Assembly (NCBI GenBank): GCA_018828125.1
Contig: JAHJWB010000020.1
Span: 1-49,784, forward strand
DNA from: Gammaproteobacteria bacterium
GTDB taxonomy: Bacteria; Pseudomonadota; Gammaproteobacteria; Burkholderiales; Burkholderiaceae_C
Direction of reading: 5' to 3'
Length of the DNA stretch: 49,784 nucleotides
Shown: one piece after another, positions 1 through 13,882 of the stretch
How positions within the stretch are numbered: position 1 is the first letter of the stretch
How the letters are laid out: each line of letters starts with the position of its first letter
Made by a program: the position numbers and the translations under genes
Notes under the pieces: generated by a model
The model's input: only the letters and a program-made list of their open reading frames with translations
Databases searched by the model: none
What the model was told of the DNA's origin: nothing

Positions 1-1278
1 GGCCTGCCCAACCGCCGCCTGCTGCTCGATCGCCTGCAACGCTCCATCGCCGCCTGCCAGCGCAGCAAGAACCAGGGCGCCCTGCTGTTCATCGACCTCG
101 ATAACTTCAAAGACCTCAACGACACCCTGGGCCACGACATGGGCGACCAGCTGCTGGCCCAGGTCGCCGCCCGCCTGGTCAGCTGCGTGCGTGAAGCCGA
201 CACCGTCGCCCGCTTTGGGGGGGATGAATTCGTCGTCATGCTCGACAACCTCAGCGCCGACCTCACCGAGGCCGCCACCCAGGCAGAAATCGTCGCCGAG
301 AAACTCTTGGCCAGCCTGAACCAGCCCTTTGAGCTCGACGGCGGCCAACACTACAGCACCCCCAGCATCGGCATCACCCTCTTTGGAGACACCCGCCTCA
401 CGGTCGACGAACTCCTCAAGCGCGCAGATCTGGCCATGTACCAGGCCAAAGCCGCAGGACGCAACACCCAACGCTTCTTTGACCCCGACATGCAAGCAGC
501 GGTGAACGCCCGCTCCAACCTGGAAGCCGACCTGCGCCAAGGCCTCGCCCGGGGCGAACTGCTCGTGCACTACCAGCCCGTCGTCGACCACCACGCCACC
601 CTCATGGGCGCCGAAGCCCTGGTGCGCTGGCGCCACCCCCAGCGCGGCATGATCAGCCCCGGCGACTTCATCCCCCTGGCAGAGCAGACCGGCCTCATCC
701 TCCCACTGGGCCAATACGTGCTCAAAACCGCCTGCGAACAACTGCAGCGCTGGAGCCAGCACAAAACCACCGCCCACCTGACCATCGCCGTCAACGTCAG
801 CGCCCGGCAATTCAGGCAAGCCGGCTTTGTGGCCGAAGTCCTGCACACCCTGCAGCAACACAACGCAGACCCCAAAAAACTCAAACTGGAACTCACCGAA
901 AGCCTGCTGCTGGGAGACATCGAAGACACCATCGCCCGCATGGTGCAACTCAAAAGCGAAGGCGTAGGGTTTGCGCTGGATGACTTTGGCACCGGCTACT
1001 CCTCCTTGAGCTACCTCAAACGCCTGCCGCTCGACCAGGTCAAGATCGACCAGAGCTTCGTGCGGGACGTGCTGACAGACCCCAACGACGCGGCGATCGT
1101 GCGCACCATCCTGGCGCTGGCGACCAGCCTGGACCTGCAGGTGGTGGCCGAGGGGGTGGAGACGACGGGGCAGCTGGGTTTCCTCAGGCTGCATGGGTGT
1201 GAGGCGTTTCAGGGGTATTTGTTTGGGCGGCCCGGGCCGGTGGAGGACATCGATGCCTATCTGCATCCAGCAGGGTGA
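1..1278 (+). CDS. GGDEF-EAL diguanylate cyclase/phosphodiesterase, 5'-truncated by window edge
   Basis: The reading frame is open from base 1, so the N-terminus lies outside the window. The visible 425 residues begin inside a GGDEF domain (GLPNRR start motif at codon 2, FGGDEF at codons 72-77) and continue into a full EAL domain. EAL motifs seen are GAEALVRW (codons 203-210), NVSARQF, LELTES, DDFGTGYSSLSYLK and VVAEGVET. Both domains keep their signature catalytic residues, so the protein could make and/or degrade cyclic di-GMP; which activity dominates cannot be read from sequence. The sensory part is missing from view. The stop lies 45 bp before the hybrid kinase gene on the same strand, and a response regulator with an HD-GYP domain follows that, so this looks like a c-di-GMP signalling operon. 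Confidence 0.95.
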   Translation, partial: GLPNRRLLLDRLQRSIAACQRSKNQGALLFIDLDNFKDLNDTLGHDMGDQLLAQVAARLVSCVREADTVARFGGDEFVVMLDNLSADLTEAATQAEIVAEKLLASLNQPFELDGGQHYSTPSIGITLFGDTRLTVDELLKRADLAMYQAKAAGRNTQRFFDPDMQAAVNARSNLEADLRQGLARGELLVHYQPVVDHHATLMGAEALVRWRHPQRGMISPGDFIPLAEQTGLILPLGQYVLKTACEQLQRWSQHKTTAHLTIAVNVSARQFRQAGFVAEVLHTLQQHNADPKKLKLELTESLLLGDIEDTIARMVQLKSEGVGFALDDFGTGYSSLSYLKRLPLDQVKIDQSFVRDVLTDPNDAAIVRTILALATSLDLQVVAEGVETTGQLGFLRLHGCEAFQGYLFGRPGPVEDIDAYLHPAG

Positions 1279-1323
1279 CAAGGTCAGCCTGAAACCCCGC
1301 TCGGCAACTGCCGAGGGCGCGCC

Positions 1324-6192
<4,869 letters not shown>

Positions 6193-6244
6193 ACGGCGCC
6201 ATACGCCATACGCCATACGCCACAAGCATTACGCAGGACACGCC

Positions 6245-7375
6245 ATGGACAACGCGCCCTTTGCCTCCAATCAGGCAGCTCTCGTTGATAAGCCGATTGC
6301 CACCGTGCTGGTGGTGGACGACACGCCGGACAACCTCACGCTCATGGGTAGTTTGCTGCGCGAACATTTTCTGGTGAAGGTGGCCAACCATGGCGAAAAG
6401 GCGCTGAAAATCGCGCAATCCGGCACGCCGCCGGACCTGATCCTGCTCGACATCATGATGCCGGAGATAGACGGCTACGAAGTTTGCCGCCGCCTGAAGA
6501 CCGCTGCGGCCACGCGCGACATCCCGGTAATTTTCCTCACCGCCCGGTCCGACCCCGACGATGAACGCATGGGTCTGGCCTTGGGCGCGGTCGACTACAT
6601 CACCAAGCCCATCAGCCCACCCATCTTGCTGGCGCGCGTCAATACCCACCTGGCGCTCAAAGCGACGGCGGACTTTTTGCGCGACAAAAGTGCCTACCTG
6701 GAGCGTGAAGTTGCCATGCGTACGCTGGAGGTGCAGGCGATCCAGGACGTGACGATCATGGCCATGACCTCCCTGGCCGAGACGCGCGACAACGAAACCG
6801 GCAACCACATTCGCCGCACCCAGCTGTACGTCAAAACGCTGGCCGAGCGGCTGCGACACCACCCTCGGTTTGAGCATCTGCTCAACGACCGCATGATCGA
6901 GTTGCTCTACAAGTCGGCGCCGCTGCACGACATTGGCAAGATCGGAATCCCGGACAGCATCTTGCTCAAGCCCGGCAAACTCACGGTGGAGGAATTCGAG
7001 GTCATGAAGACCCACACCACGTTGGGTCGGAATGCCATCGAAGATGCCGAGCGCCGTTTAGGTATGCGTGTGGCGTTTTTGAGCGTTTCCAAGGAGATCG
7101 CCTACAGCCACCAGGAGAAGTGGGATGGCTCGGGTTACCCGGTGGGACTGGCAGGCGACGATATTCCCATGTCAGCGCGCCTCATGGCGGTGGCGGATGT
7201 CTACGACGCGCTCATCAGCAAGCGCGTCTACAAGCCCGCCTTCTCGCACGACCAGGCCTGCAGCACCATCGTGCGCGGAAAAGGCACTCATTTCGACCCG
7301 GACATGGTCGATGCTTTTGTGGACATTGCGGAAGACTTTCGCAGCATTGCCCAGAAGTACCCGGATCCGACCTGA
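6245..7375 (+). CDS. RpfG-like response regulator with HD-GYP c-di-GMP phosphodiesterase domain
   Basis: A 376-residue two-domain response regulator. The N-terminal receiver (about residues 18-135) has the acidic DD pair in VLVVDDTPDN and phospho-acceptor Asp69 in LLDIMMPEIDG. The C-terminal HD-GYP domain shows HDIGKIGIPD (His228-Asp229) and WDGSGYP (Gly297-Tyr298-Pro299), so cyclic di-GMP hydrolysis is expected. The frame is open further upstream into the end of the kinase gene, but the ATG at 6245 begins a normal receiver and lies after the kinase stop. Three 7-bp repeats of ATACGCC (6201-6221) sit in the short spacer. It probably receives phosphate from the upstream hybrid kinase and lowers c-di-GMP when activated. 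It should not be confused with true RpfG: the kinase next to it lacks the RpfC membrane domain. Confidence 0.93.
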   Translation: MDNAPFASNQAALVDKPIATVLVVDDTPDNLTLMGSLLREHFLVKVANHGEKALKIAQSGTPPDLILLDIMMPEIDGYEVCRRLKTAAATRDIPVIFLTARSDPDDERMGLALGAVDYITKPISPPILLARVNTHLALKATADFLRDKSAYLEREVAMRTLEVQAIQDVTIMAMTSLAETRDNETGNHIRRTQLYVKTLAERLRHHPRFEHLLNDRMIELLYKSAPLHDIGKIGIPDSILLKPGKLTVEEFEVMKTHTTLGRNAIEDAERRLGMRVAFLSVSKEIAYSHQEKWDGSGYPVGLAGDDIPMSARLMAVADVYDALISKRVYKPAFSHDQACSTIVRGKGTHFDPDMVDAFVDIAEDFRSIAQKYPDPT

Positions 7376-7399
7376 ACACCGCCCGGAGCGGCGGTGTTC
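7374..7399. terminator. Hairpin between convergent genes
   Basis: A perfect 10-bp stem (GAACACCGCC / GGCGGTGTTC) with a 6-base loop sits exactly between the stop of the HD-GYP gene and the stop of suhB. There is no clear T-run on either side, so termination is inferred from position and stem strength only. Confidence 0.5.
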
Positions 7400-7404
7400 A
7401 TGCA

Positions 7405-8367
7405 TCAGGGTGCGTCTTGGCCCCTGGGCGTGTCGGCCTGTGGGGTTGTGGCAGGGGCGTCCAAGTCCATATCCGATGCAGCCGCGGTTTCGGCCTCGGC
7501 GGTTTCCGGAGTGTCGGCTGCCGCAGCCGCCTGGCGCACAGCCGCCTTGTCGCCAGCGCTTGCAAACTTGCTGTATTTGCCCAGGATGGGCACCAGCTGG
7601 CCGTAGATGCGCGGGTTGCCTGCCAGGCATTCGCGCTGCTCCAGAAAGTCGGCCTCGCCCGTGAAATTGCCCACAAGGCCCCCGGCCTCGGTCACCAGCA
7701 GCGAGCCCGCGGCCACGTCCCAGATCGAGAGGCCGGTTTCAAAGAAACCGTCGGTAAAGCCTGCCGCCACATAGGCCAGATCCAGCGCGGCAGCGCCGGG
7801 GCGGCGCAGGCCGGCGGTGCGCTGCATCACGTCGGCCATCATGTTCAGGTAGCTTTTGAAGTTGTCGCCCGGACGGAACGGGAAGCCTGTGGAGATCAGG
7901 CAGTCCTTGAGCTGGGTGCGCTTGCTCACGCGAATGCGGCGCTCGTTCAGGTAGGCGCCACGGCCCTTGGTGGCGGTGAACAGGTCGTTGCGCGAAGGGT
8001 CATAGATCACGGCTTGCTCGACCTTGCCCTTGACGGCCAGGGCGATGCTCACGCAGTACACGGGGAAGCCGTGGATGAAGTTGGTCGTGCCGTCCAGTGG
8101 GTCAATGATCCAGACGAACTCCGAATCCTTGGCGCCGTATTCGGTGCCCGACTCTTCGGCCAGGATGCCGTGGCCGGGGTAGGCTGTCAGCAGCGTCTCG
8201 ATGATGATCTTTTCGGACGCGTGGTCCACTTCGGTCACAAAGTCGTTGATCTGCTTTTGCGAGATCCGCACCGATTCCACGTCAAGGGCCGCGCGGTTGA
8301 TGATGGCGCCGGCGGCGCGTGCGGCCTTGATGGCCACGTTAAGCATGGGGTGCAGATTGGACGACAT
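7405..8367 (-). CDS. suhB: Inositol-1-monophosphatase family protein SuhB
   Basis: A 320-residue member of the Mg-dependent inositol monophosphatase family, which hydrolyses inositol phosphates; in enterobacteria SuhB also joins the rRNA antitermination complex. Motifs visible: the metal-binding Glu pair region ILAEESG, the signature [15 protein letters not shown], and the C-terminal [17 protein letters not shown]. The family core ends near residue 265. The last about 50 residues are an Ala/Glu/Asp/Thr-rich low-complexity tail, probably disordered and longer than in E. coli. The start [10 protein letters not shown] was chosen because it matches the usual family N-terminus; an in-frame ATG 30 bp upstream (8397) is possible. 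It is divergent from trmJ across 175 bp. Confidence 0.92.
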   Translation of the reverse strand: MSSNLHPMLNVAIKAARAAGAIINRAALDVESVRISQKQINDFVTEVDHASEKIIIETLLTAYPGHGILAEESGTEYGAKDSEFVWIIDPLDGTTNFIHGFPVYCVSIALAVKGKVEQAVIYDPSRNDLFTATKGRGAYLNERRIRVSKRTQLKDCLISTGFPFRPGDNFKSYLNMMADVMQRTAGLRRPGAAALDLAYVAAGFTDGFFETGLSIWDVAAGSLLVTEAGGLVGNFTGEADFLEQRECLAGNPRIYGQLVPILGKYSKFASAGDKAAVRQAAAAADTPETAEAETAAASDMDLDAPATTPQADTPRGQDAP

Positions 8368-8542
8368 AAATTGTGGTGGTGAGCAGGAGGCCCGCATGCA
8401 ACGGTGGCATGGGCAGCCTGCGAATCAGGAGCGGTGCGATCCGGCCCGGCGATGCGGGCGGCGACAATGAGGGCGGGATTTTACCCGCACTGTCCCTTTT
8501 CACCTAACCGCCCGCCCTTTTGTCCGCGTCCTGCCCTTGCCC

Positions 8543-9355
8543 ATGAAGACCCGTTTTGTCCTGATCAATACCAGCCACGCTGGCAATGTCGGCGCCGCCG
8601 CCCGCGCCATGAAAACCATGGGCTTTGATGACCTGGTGCTGGTGGCCCCCCGCTGGCCCAACGTCCTGCGGCGTGAGGAAACCATCCAGCGCGCCAGTGG
8701 TGCCCTGGATGTGCTGGACAACGCCCGGATCGTTGCCACGCTCGATGAAGCGCTGGACGGGATCAGCCACCTGTGCGCCACAGCCATGACCCCGCGCGAC
8801 TTCGGCCCGCCCACCGCAGCGCCGCGTGCACATTTCGAAATGCTATTAAAAAAAGAGCTATCAGCGCTTGATGGACAAGCGCTAGAAGCCAAAAATACTC
8901 AAAACTCTGAAGAGGCGGCATCCCCGGCGCGCGCGCCAGGCAGCCAGACGGGGGTGGCCTTTTTGTTTGGCTCCGAGCGCTTTGGCATGACCAACGAAGA
9001 CGTCTACCGCTGCCATGTGGCCCTGTCCATTCCCACCAATCCTGGCTTCGGCTCGCTCAACCTGGGCGCTGCCATCCAGGTCATCGCCTACGAATGGCGC
9101 ATGGCGCTGGGCGGGTTCCCGGTGCTGGATGCCACGCCGCAGCGCGCCCTGGCCGATGCCGCCCAGGTGGCGGGCATGCTGGGCCACTGGGAGCAGGCAC
9201 TCACCACCATCGGGTTTCTGGATCCTGCCGCGCCCAAGAAACTCATGCCCCGCCTTAACCAACTTTTCAACCGCGCGCAGTTGAGCCCTGAGGAAATCCA
9301 CATCTTGCGAGGTGTCGCCAAAGCCATGATCGAGACGGCTGAGGCGAAACGATAG
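8543..9355 (+). CDS. trmJ: tRNA (cytidine/uridine-2'-O-)-methyltransferase TrmJ, with in-frame repeat insertion
   Basis: SPOUT-class RNA methyltransferase of about 270 residues. The start [20 protein letters not shown] and the later [28 protein letters not shown] segments are TrmJ hallmarks; the enzyme 2'-O-methylates position 32 of certain tRNAs, using the trefoil-knot SAM site in the second half. Residues about 99-121 ([20 protein letters not shown]) are encoded by a copy of the interspersed AGCGCT palindrome (8840-8902). They lie between two conserved blocks, in what is a loop in homologues, so the fold is probably tolerated. Upstream is a GC-rich hairpin (8474-8489) in the divergent suhB-trmJ spacer. 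A TTG two codons upstream is a less likely start than the ATG used here. Confidence 0.92.
   Translation: MKTRFVLINTSHAGNVGAAARAMKTMGFDDLVLVAPRWPNVLRREETIQRASGALDVLDNARIVATLDEALDGISHLCATAMTPRDFGPPTAAPRAHFEMLLKKELSALDGQALEAKNTQNSEEAASPARAPGSQTGVAFLFGSERFGMTNEDVYRCHVALSIPTNPGFGSLNLGAAIQVIAYEWRMALGGFPVLDATPQRALADAAQVAGMLGHWEQALTTIGFLDPAAPKKLMPRLNQLFNRAQLSPEEIHILRGVAKAMIETAEAKR
8840..8902. repeat. AGCGCT palindrome copy 1 (inside trmJ)
   Basis: Imperfect palindrome AGAGCTATCAGCGCTTGA / ACAAGCGCTAGAAGCC flanked by A/T-rich ends. It is the same family as the copies at 10195, 17601, 23080, 29841, 33381, 40241, 43886 and 44443. It is read through in frame as part of TrmJ. Confidence 0.85.
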
Positions 9356-9389
9356 ACTGGCAACCCATTTACAAATAACCATAACAACG

Positions 9390-10169
9390 ATGTTTGCCCG
9401 CCTGCGCTCCGATATCCAGTGCATCCTCGACCGTGATCCTGCCGCGCGCAGCACGTGGGAGGTGATCACCTGTTATCCGGGCCTGCACGCGATCTGGCTG
9501 CACCGGCCCGCCTACTGGTGCTGGCACCACGGCCTCAAGTGGCCAGGCCGTTTCATCTCGCACTTTGCGCGGTGGTTCACGGGCATCGAGATCCACCCCG
9601 GCGCCAAGATCGGCGAGCGCGTGTTCTTCGACCACGCCATGGGCGTGGTGGTGGGCGAGACGGCCGAGATCGGCGACGGCTGCACCATCTATCAGGGCGT
9701 TACGCTGGGGGGCACCTCGCTGTACAAGGGTGCCAAACGCCATCCCACGCTGGGCAAGGACGTGGTGGTCAGCGCGGGCGCCAAGGTGCTGGGCGGTTTT
9801 GAAGTGGGCGATGGCGCCAAAATCGGCAGCAACGCCGTGGTTATCAAGCCAGTGCCCCCAGGCGCCACGGCGGTGGGCATTCCGGCGCGCATCATCCCGT
9901 CGAAAGCGGGCGAAAGCGCAGACGTGACTGAACCCCAACAGGCGCGCAAGTTCACTGCCTATGGCATCACGCAGGAGGACGATCCGCTCTCGCAAGCCAT
10001 GCGGGGGCTGATCGACAACGCCTCGTCGCAGGAGCACCAGATCGCGCTCTTGTGGCAGGCCATCGAAAAGCTGTCAGCCAACCCCCAGACCAAGGATTGC
10101 GTGCCGTGTGATGCAGCGCTCAAAGAGCAGTTCGAGGCGGGAAAGCTCAACGAGCTGGTGGGCAAATAA
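9390..10169 (+). CDS. cysE: Serine O-acetyltransferase
   Basis: A 259-residue left-handed beta-helix acyltransferase that makes O-acetylserine from serine and acetyl-CoA, the first step of cysteine synthesis. The N-terminal helical part ([20 protein letters not shown]) is the short type found in many bacteria rather than the long enterobacterial type. Hexapeptide repeats run from about residue 65 ([17 protein letters not shown]) to 165, including the signature [16 protein letters not shown] and [10 protein letters not shown]. The C-terminal about 80 residues form an extension (cysteine-rich [13 protein letters not shown] near the end). It lies 34 bp after trmJ on the same strand and may be co-transcribed. 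Confidence 0.95.
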   Translation: MFARLRSDIQCILDRDPAARSTWEVITCYPGLHAIWLHRPAYWCWHHGLKWPGRFISHFARWFTGIEIHPGAKIGERVFFDHAMGVVVGETAEIGDGCTIYQGVTLGGTSLYKGAKRHPTLGKDVVVSAGAKVLGGFEVGDGAKIGSNAVVIKPVPPGATAVGIPARIIPSKAGESADVTEPQQARKFTAYGITQEDDPLSQAMRGLIDNASSQEHQIALLWQAIEKLSANPQTKDCVPCDAALKEQFEAGKLNELVGK

Positions 10170-10194
10170 CCCGAATCCAGGTTATCGGATCGAC

Positions 10195-10258
10195 GCTATA
10201 TTAAATATAGCTGCTAGCCCTTATGGAGTAAGCGCTGGCAGCTATTTTTGGCTTGAAA
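10195..10258. repeat. AGCGCT palindrome copy 2 (intergenic)
   Basis: ATATAGCTGCTAGCCCTTAT, a short loop, then AAGCGCTGGCAGCTATTTTT. It lies between the convergent ends of cysE and mog, where it could also act as a transcription stop: oligo-T follows on the plus strand. Confidence 0.88.
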
Positions 10259-10268
10259 TTCGGAAGGG

Positions 10269-10877
10269 TCAGGCTGTGCGGGTCGCGCGCACCGCGCTCT
10301 TCGGCCTGAACGCTTTGCAGACCTCGTCCTGCGTTTCCAGATACGGCCCGCCAATCAGGTCTATGCAGTAAGGCACTGCGGCAAAGATGCCGGGCACTAT
10401 CTGCTTGCCTTCAGCATCTTTCAAGCCTTCCAGCGTTTCGGCAATTGCTTTCGGCTGGCCTGGCAGGTTGATGATCAAGCTCTGGTCGCGCACCACGGCT
10501 ACCTGGCGCGACAGGATGGCGGTGGGCACAAACTTCAGGCTGATCTGGCGCATCTGTTCGCCAAAGCCCGGCATCTCCTTGTGCGCTACGGCCAGCGTGG
10601 CCTCGGGCGTCACGTCGCGCAGGGCGGGGCCGGTGCCGCCAGTGGTCAGCACAAGGCTGCAACCGGCATCCACCAGTTCGATCAATGCGGCGCTGATGCC
10701 GTCCTTCTCATCGGGGATCAGGCGCGATTCAAATGTGATGGGGTTGTGCAGTGCTCGGGTGAGCCAGTCCTGCAGCGCGGGCAAGCCCTTGTCTTCGTAG
10801 ACGCCAGTGCTGGCGCGGTCGCTGATGGAGACGATGCCGATCTTCACCGGCTCATGGCTGCGGGTGGGCTCACTCAT
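10269..10877 (-). CDS. mog: Molybdopterin adenylyltransferase MogA
   Basis: A 202-residue MogA, which adenylates molybdopterin before molybdate insertion. Family motifs are clear: IGIVSISDRASTGVYEDKG, LTTGGTGPALRDVTPEAT, EMPGFGEQMRQISL, and INLPGQPKAIAETLEG. The start MSEPTRSHEP overlaps the stop of darP by 8 bases (ATGAGTGA), so the two genes are translationally coupled. The longer open frame upstream of it runs antisense-shifted through darP and was rejected as start. Its product supplies cofactor to molybdoenzymes such as the nitrate reductase encoded near 30-33 kb. Confidence 0.95.
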   Translation of the reverse strand: MSEPTRSHEPVKIGIVSISDRASTGVYEDKGLPALQDWLTRALHNPITFESRLIPDEKDGISAALIELVDAGCSLVLTTGGTGPALRDVTPEATLAVAHKEMPGFGEQMRQISLKFVPTAILSRQVAVVRDQSLIINLPGQPKAIAETLEGLKDAEGKQIVPGIFAAVPYCIDLIGGPYLETQDEVCKAFRPKSAVRATRTA

Positions 10878-11535
10878 CGTTGCCGCCCCCACCCTCAGCG
10901 TCGTCCGTGCCCGTGCCGCCCAGGTGCTCGCGCACCAGCTGGAACAGTTCGCGGTAGGCGCGGCCCTTGCGGGGTGCCAAACCTTGAGAAACCTGAACGT
11001 TGGCCTCTTTGCCGGCAGGCTGCGCATCCTTGCGGGCCTGGCGGATCAGCGCGCGCAGCTGCTGGGTATCGGTGTCGGGGTGCTCGGCCATCCAGGGCGC
11101 CAGAGCATCGTCGTCGGCGATCAGGCGGTCACGCCATTGTTCTGCCAGGTGCAGTTGCAGCTTTTCCGACGCAGAGCCTTTGTGCTGCTCTTCCAGCGCC
11201 AGGCGTGCGGCCTGCACCAGCTCAGGGTCGAGCTTGCGCATGATCTTGCCCACGTACTGCATCTGGCGGCGCTTGCCTTCAAAGTTGGTGATGCGCTTGG
11301 CTTCGGCCAGCGCGTCCACCAGCTTGTCGGGCAGGCCCAAAGATTCGGCCAGGTCGGCGCGCAGATTCAAAAGCTCTTTGCCCAAGTCCTGCAGTTCGTC
11401 GCTTTCGCGTTTGAGATCGGTGCGGCTGGCATCGGGCGTGCCTTTGAGTTCGGCCTTGAGCTGAATGTCCAGTTCGCTGCCTTCGGCAACAAACTGGCCT
11501 CGCACAAAGTAGCCTTTTTTGGGTTTGCGTGACAT
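10870..11535 (-). CDS. darP: Ribosome maturation protein DarP (YjgA family)
   Basis: A 221-residue DarP/YjgA family protein; in E. coli it associates with late pre-50S particles. The start MSRKPKKGYFVRGQFVAEGS was preferred because the usual family N-terminus contains basic residues followed by this segment, and because a start 48 bp upstream would extend into the divergent pmbA promoter. The core shows KRESDELQDLGKELLNL, VDALAEAKRITNFEGKRRQMQYVGKIMR and LIRQARKD. The C-terminus ends in a Gly/Asp/Glu-rich tail. The stop overlaps the start of mog. Confidence 0.93.
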   Translation of the reverse strand: MSRKPKKGYFVRGQFVAEGSELDIQLKAELKGTPDASRTDLKRESDELQDLGKELLNLRADLAESLGLPDKLVDALAEAKRITNFEGKRRQMQYVGKIMRKLDPELVQAARLALEEQHKGSASEKLQLHLAEQWRDRLIADDDALAPWMAEHPDTDTQQLRALIRQARKDAQPAGKEANVQVSQGLAPRKGRAYRELFQLVREHLGGTGTDDAEGGGGNDE

Positions 11536-11600
11536 GGGGTGGGGGCAAAGGGAGGGGTGACGGCGGGTGCGCCACAGCGGCAAGTATCATAGCTGCCGCT

Positions 11601-13043
11601 ATGAATAAACCCTCCAACCGCGCTGCGCGCGCCGCAAGCGCCCCGGTCGCATCGTCTGCACCTGCCACCTCCCGTACCCCTGCCGACGGCTTCAGCTACA
11701 GCCGCCCGTTCTTTGAAGAGCTGGTGGACCGGGCCCTGGCCCACGCCAAAAAACTGGGCGCCACCGATGCGGGCGCTGAGGCGTCCGAGGGCTGCGGCCT
11801 GTCGGTCAGCGTGCGCAAAGGCGAACTGGAGAACGTGGAACGCAACCGCGACAAGTCACTGGGCGTGACGGTCTACCTCGGCAAACGCCGTGGCAATGCC
11901 AGCACCTCCGATTTTTCCACCAAGGCCATCGAACAAACGGTCCAGGCTGCGTACGACATCGCGCGTTTTACGGCGGAAGACCCTATGGCGGGCCTGCCGG
12001 ATGCCGACGACATTGCGCCGTCCGACACCCACCGCGATCTGGACCTGTTTCACCCCTGGGCCATTGACAGCGAGGCCGCCGCCCGCATCGCCATGGAGTG
12101 CGAAGCCGCCGCCCTCAAAACCCACCGCCGCATCACCAACAGCGAAGGTGCGGGCGTGTCGGCCCAGCAGAGCCATTTTTTCAGCGCGCACACGCGCGGC
12201 TTTCGCGGCGGGTACGCCAGCTCGCGCCACAGCTTCTCCGTTGCACCCATCGCATCGCTGCCGGGCCGTAACGCCGAGATGCAGCGCGATGCCTGGTACA
12301 GCTCGATGCGCAACGCCGACGAGCTGGCCTCGCCCGAGGCGGTCGGTCGCTACGCCGCGCAGCGCGCCCTGAGCCGCCTGGGCAGCCGCAAGATCCCCAC
12401 CACCCAGTGCCCGGTGTTGTTCGAGTCCACCCTGGCTGCAGGCCTGCTGGGCGGCTTTGTACAGGCGGTCAGTGGCGGCTCGCTCTATCGCAAAAGCAGC
12501 TTCTTGCTGGATTCGCTGGGCAAGACGGTCTTCCCCAAACACATCGACATCCTGGAAGACCCGTTCATCCTGCGTGGCAAGGGCAGCTCACCGTTTGACG
12601 ATGAAGGCGTTCGTGTAGCGCCACGCAAGGTGGTGCAAGGCGGGCGCGTGCAGGGGTACTTTCTGGGCAGCTACTCGGCGCGCAAGCTGGGCATGAAGAC
12701 CACGGGCAACGCCGGTGGTTCGCACAACCTGACGATGACCTCGCGCCTCACGCAGAGCAGCGACAACCTGGAGGCCATGCTGCAAAAGCTGGGCACCGGT
12801 CTGTTTGTGGTGGAGCTGATGGGCCAGGGCGTGAATTACGTGACGGGCGACTACTCGCGTGGTGCGAGTGGCTTCTGGGTCGAAAACGGCCGCATTGCCT
12901 ACCCGGTGCATGAGATCACCATCGCGGGCAACCTGAAAGACATGCTCAAGGGCATCGAGGCAGTGGGGGCTGATGCCTACAACTACGGTGCCAAGACCGT
13001 GGGGTCGATTCTGGTGAACCGCATGAAGGTCGCCGGGAGCTGA
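11601..13043 (+). CDS. pmbA: Metalloprotease-related protein PmbA/TldE
   Basis: A 480-residue TldE/PmbA, the partner of TldD in a heterodimeric protease that matures microcins and degrades unfolded peptides in enterobacteria. Visible are GCGLSVSVRKGELENVE, the HTHRGFRGGY-like stretch at AHTRGFRGGYASSRHS, VLFESTLAAGLLGGFV, GNAGGSHNLTM and GQGVNYVTGDYSRGASGFWVEN. PmbA lacks the HEXXH zinc site of TldD and none is seen here. The first about 28 residues are an Ala/Ser/Pro-rich extension. The ATG at 11601 was chosen over an in-frame start at 11529, which would overlap darP's divergent start. Confidence 0.94.
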   Translation: MNKPSNRAARAASAPVASSAPATSRTPADGFSYSRPFFEELVDRALAHAKKLGATDAGAEASEGCGLSVSVRKGELENVERNRDKSLGVTVYLGKRRGNASTSDFSTKAIEQTVQAAYDIARFTAEDPMAGLPDADDIAPSDTHRDLDLFHPWAIDSEAAARIAMECEAAALKTHRRITNSEGAGVSAQQSHFFSAHTRGFRGGYASSRHSFSVAPIASLPGRNAEMQRDAWYSSMRNADELASPEAVGRYAAQRALSRLGSRKIPTTQCPVLFESTLAAGLLGGFVQAVSGGSLYRKSSFLLDSLGKTVFPKHIDILEDPFILRGKGSSPFDDEGVRVAPRKVVQGGRVQGYFLGSYSARKLGMKTTGNAGGSHNLTMTSRLTQSSDNLEAMLQKLGTGLFVVELMGQGVNYVTGDYSRGASGFWVENGRIAYPVHEITIAGNLKDMLKGIEAVGADAYNYGAKTVGSILVNRMKVAGS

Positions 13044-13077
13044 CGCCAACCTGCTGCCAAACCCCTTTGATCCAGTA

Positions 13078-13112
13078 AAAAAGGCCCTCGTTCACCGCGA
13101 GGGCCTTTTGAC
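13078..13112. terminator. Rho-independent terminator between pmbA and the TetR gene
   Basis: Stem AAGGCCCTCG / CGAGGGCCTT around a short loop, with T-rich sequence on the plus side and A-rich sequence on the other. It should stop pmbA transcription and perhaps also the convergent regulator. Confidence 0.9.
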
Positions 13113-13138
13113 TTTTGGTGGCACGATGCGTTGGATGA

Positions 13139-13807
13139 TTAGCCGCTGTTGGCCCCCGCACCTGCGAGCAGGGCCCGCACCGCGTTTTGCAGCACGGGTG
13201 TGGCTTCCTCCCCATTGAGCAGGCCCGAACTGACAAAGGCTCCGTTGATGAGCACCGCCAATTGGGCGGCCAACTGCTCTGGCCCGGGCACGCCAAGCCG
13301 CAGAGCGATATCTTGCAGGCGGCTGCGCAAGGTCACCATGTGCTGCTGCGCGACCTGGCGTGCCGGATGGTCCTGCTCGGCAAATTCGGCCGCCACGTTG
13401 ATTTGCGGACAACCTCGGTAGTTTGATCGCGCCAGCCGCTCGCCAATCCACTGCATGTGGGCCTGCAACTCGCCAATAGGGTCGTCGGCATGCCGTGCCG
13501 CCACCGCATCCCACAGGCCCCAGAACTCCACGTCTTCACGCTCCAGAAACGCCACGATGAGATCGTCTTTGGTGGGGAAGTAGCGGTACAGGCTGGTCTT
13601 GGCTACCGCGGCTTCTGCGACTACCAGATCCACACCCACCGCACGCACGCCGCGTTGGTAGAAGAGGGTGGAGGCCGTGTCGAGAATGCGCTCCCGTACG
13701 TCAAGAGCGGTCTCTGTACCGCGGTCAACAGTGCGGGCTCGGGTCGACTTTGGGGGGCGCTTGGAGCTGGGATTTCCCAACGAAGAGGGCTGCAGGATTT
13801 TTGCCAT
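13139..13807 (-). CDS. TetR/AcrR family transcriptional regulator
   Basis: A 222-residue TetR-type repressor. After a basic, Ser/Pro-rich 35-residue leader, the HTH segment reads RERILDTASTLFYQRGVRAVGVDLVVAEAAVAKTSLYRYFPTKDDLIVAFL (about residues 38-90, discontinuous quotation of the helix-turn-helix region). The C-terminal ligand domain contains RGCPQINVAAEF, a segment seen in many TetR regulators of electrophile-responsive oxidoreductases. It is divergent from the saccharopine-dehydrogenase-like gene over only 75 bp, and two mirror-image operators lie in that spacer. It most likely represses both that gene and itself. The inducer is unknown. Confidence 0.9.
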   Translation of the reverse strand: MAKILQPSSLGNPSSKRPPKSTRARTVDRGTETALDVRERILDTASTLFYQRGVRAVGVDLVVAEAAVAKTSLYRYFPTKDDLIVAFLEREDVEFWGLWDAVAARHADDPIGELQAHMQWIGERLARSNYRGCPQINVAAEFAEQDHPARQVAQQHMVTLRSRLQDIALRLGVPGPEQLAAQLAVLINGAFVSSGLLNGEEATPVLQNAVRALLAGAGANSG

Positions 13808-13808
13808 G

Positions 13809-13837
13809 TTGACATGCTACAGACCTGTCTGTAATAT
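13809..13837 (+). promoter_or_regulatory. Sigma-70 promoter for the divergent oxidoreductase gene
   Basis: TTGACA at 13809-13814 and TAATAT at 13832-13837 are separated by exactly 17 bp, a near-perfect consensus. The -35 box begins 2 bp from the start codon of the TetR gene on the other strand. Confidence 0.85.
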
Positions 13838-13858
13838 TTAAAGAACAGACAGGTCTGT
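13819..13858. promoter_or_regulatory. Twin TetR operators
   Basis: Two 14-mers, ACAGACCTGTCTGT (13819-13832) and ACAGACAGGTCTGT (13845-13858), are exact reverse complements of each other and each is a near-palindrome. Their centres are 26 bp apart. The first fills the promoter spacer, the second covers the predicted transcription start. This is a typical TetR repression layout. Confidence 0.87.
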
Positions 13859-13882
13859 TTTGTTTCATCAAAAGGTTATGTG

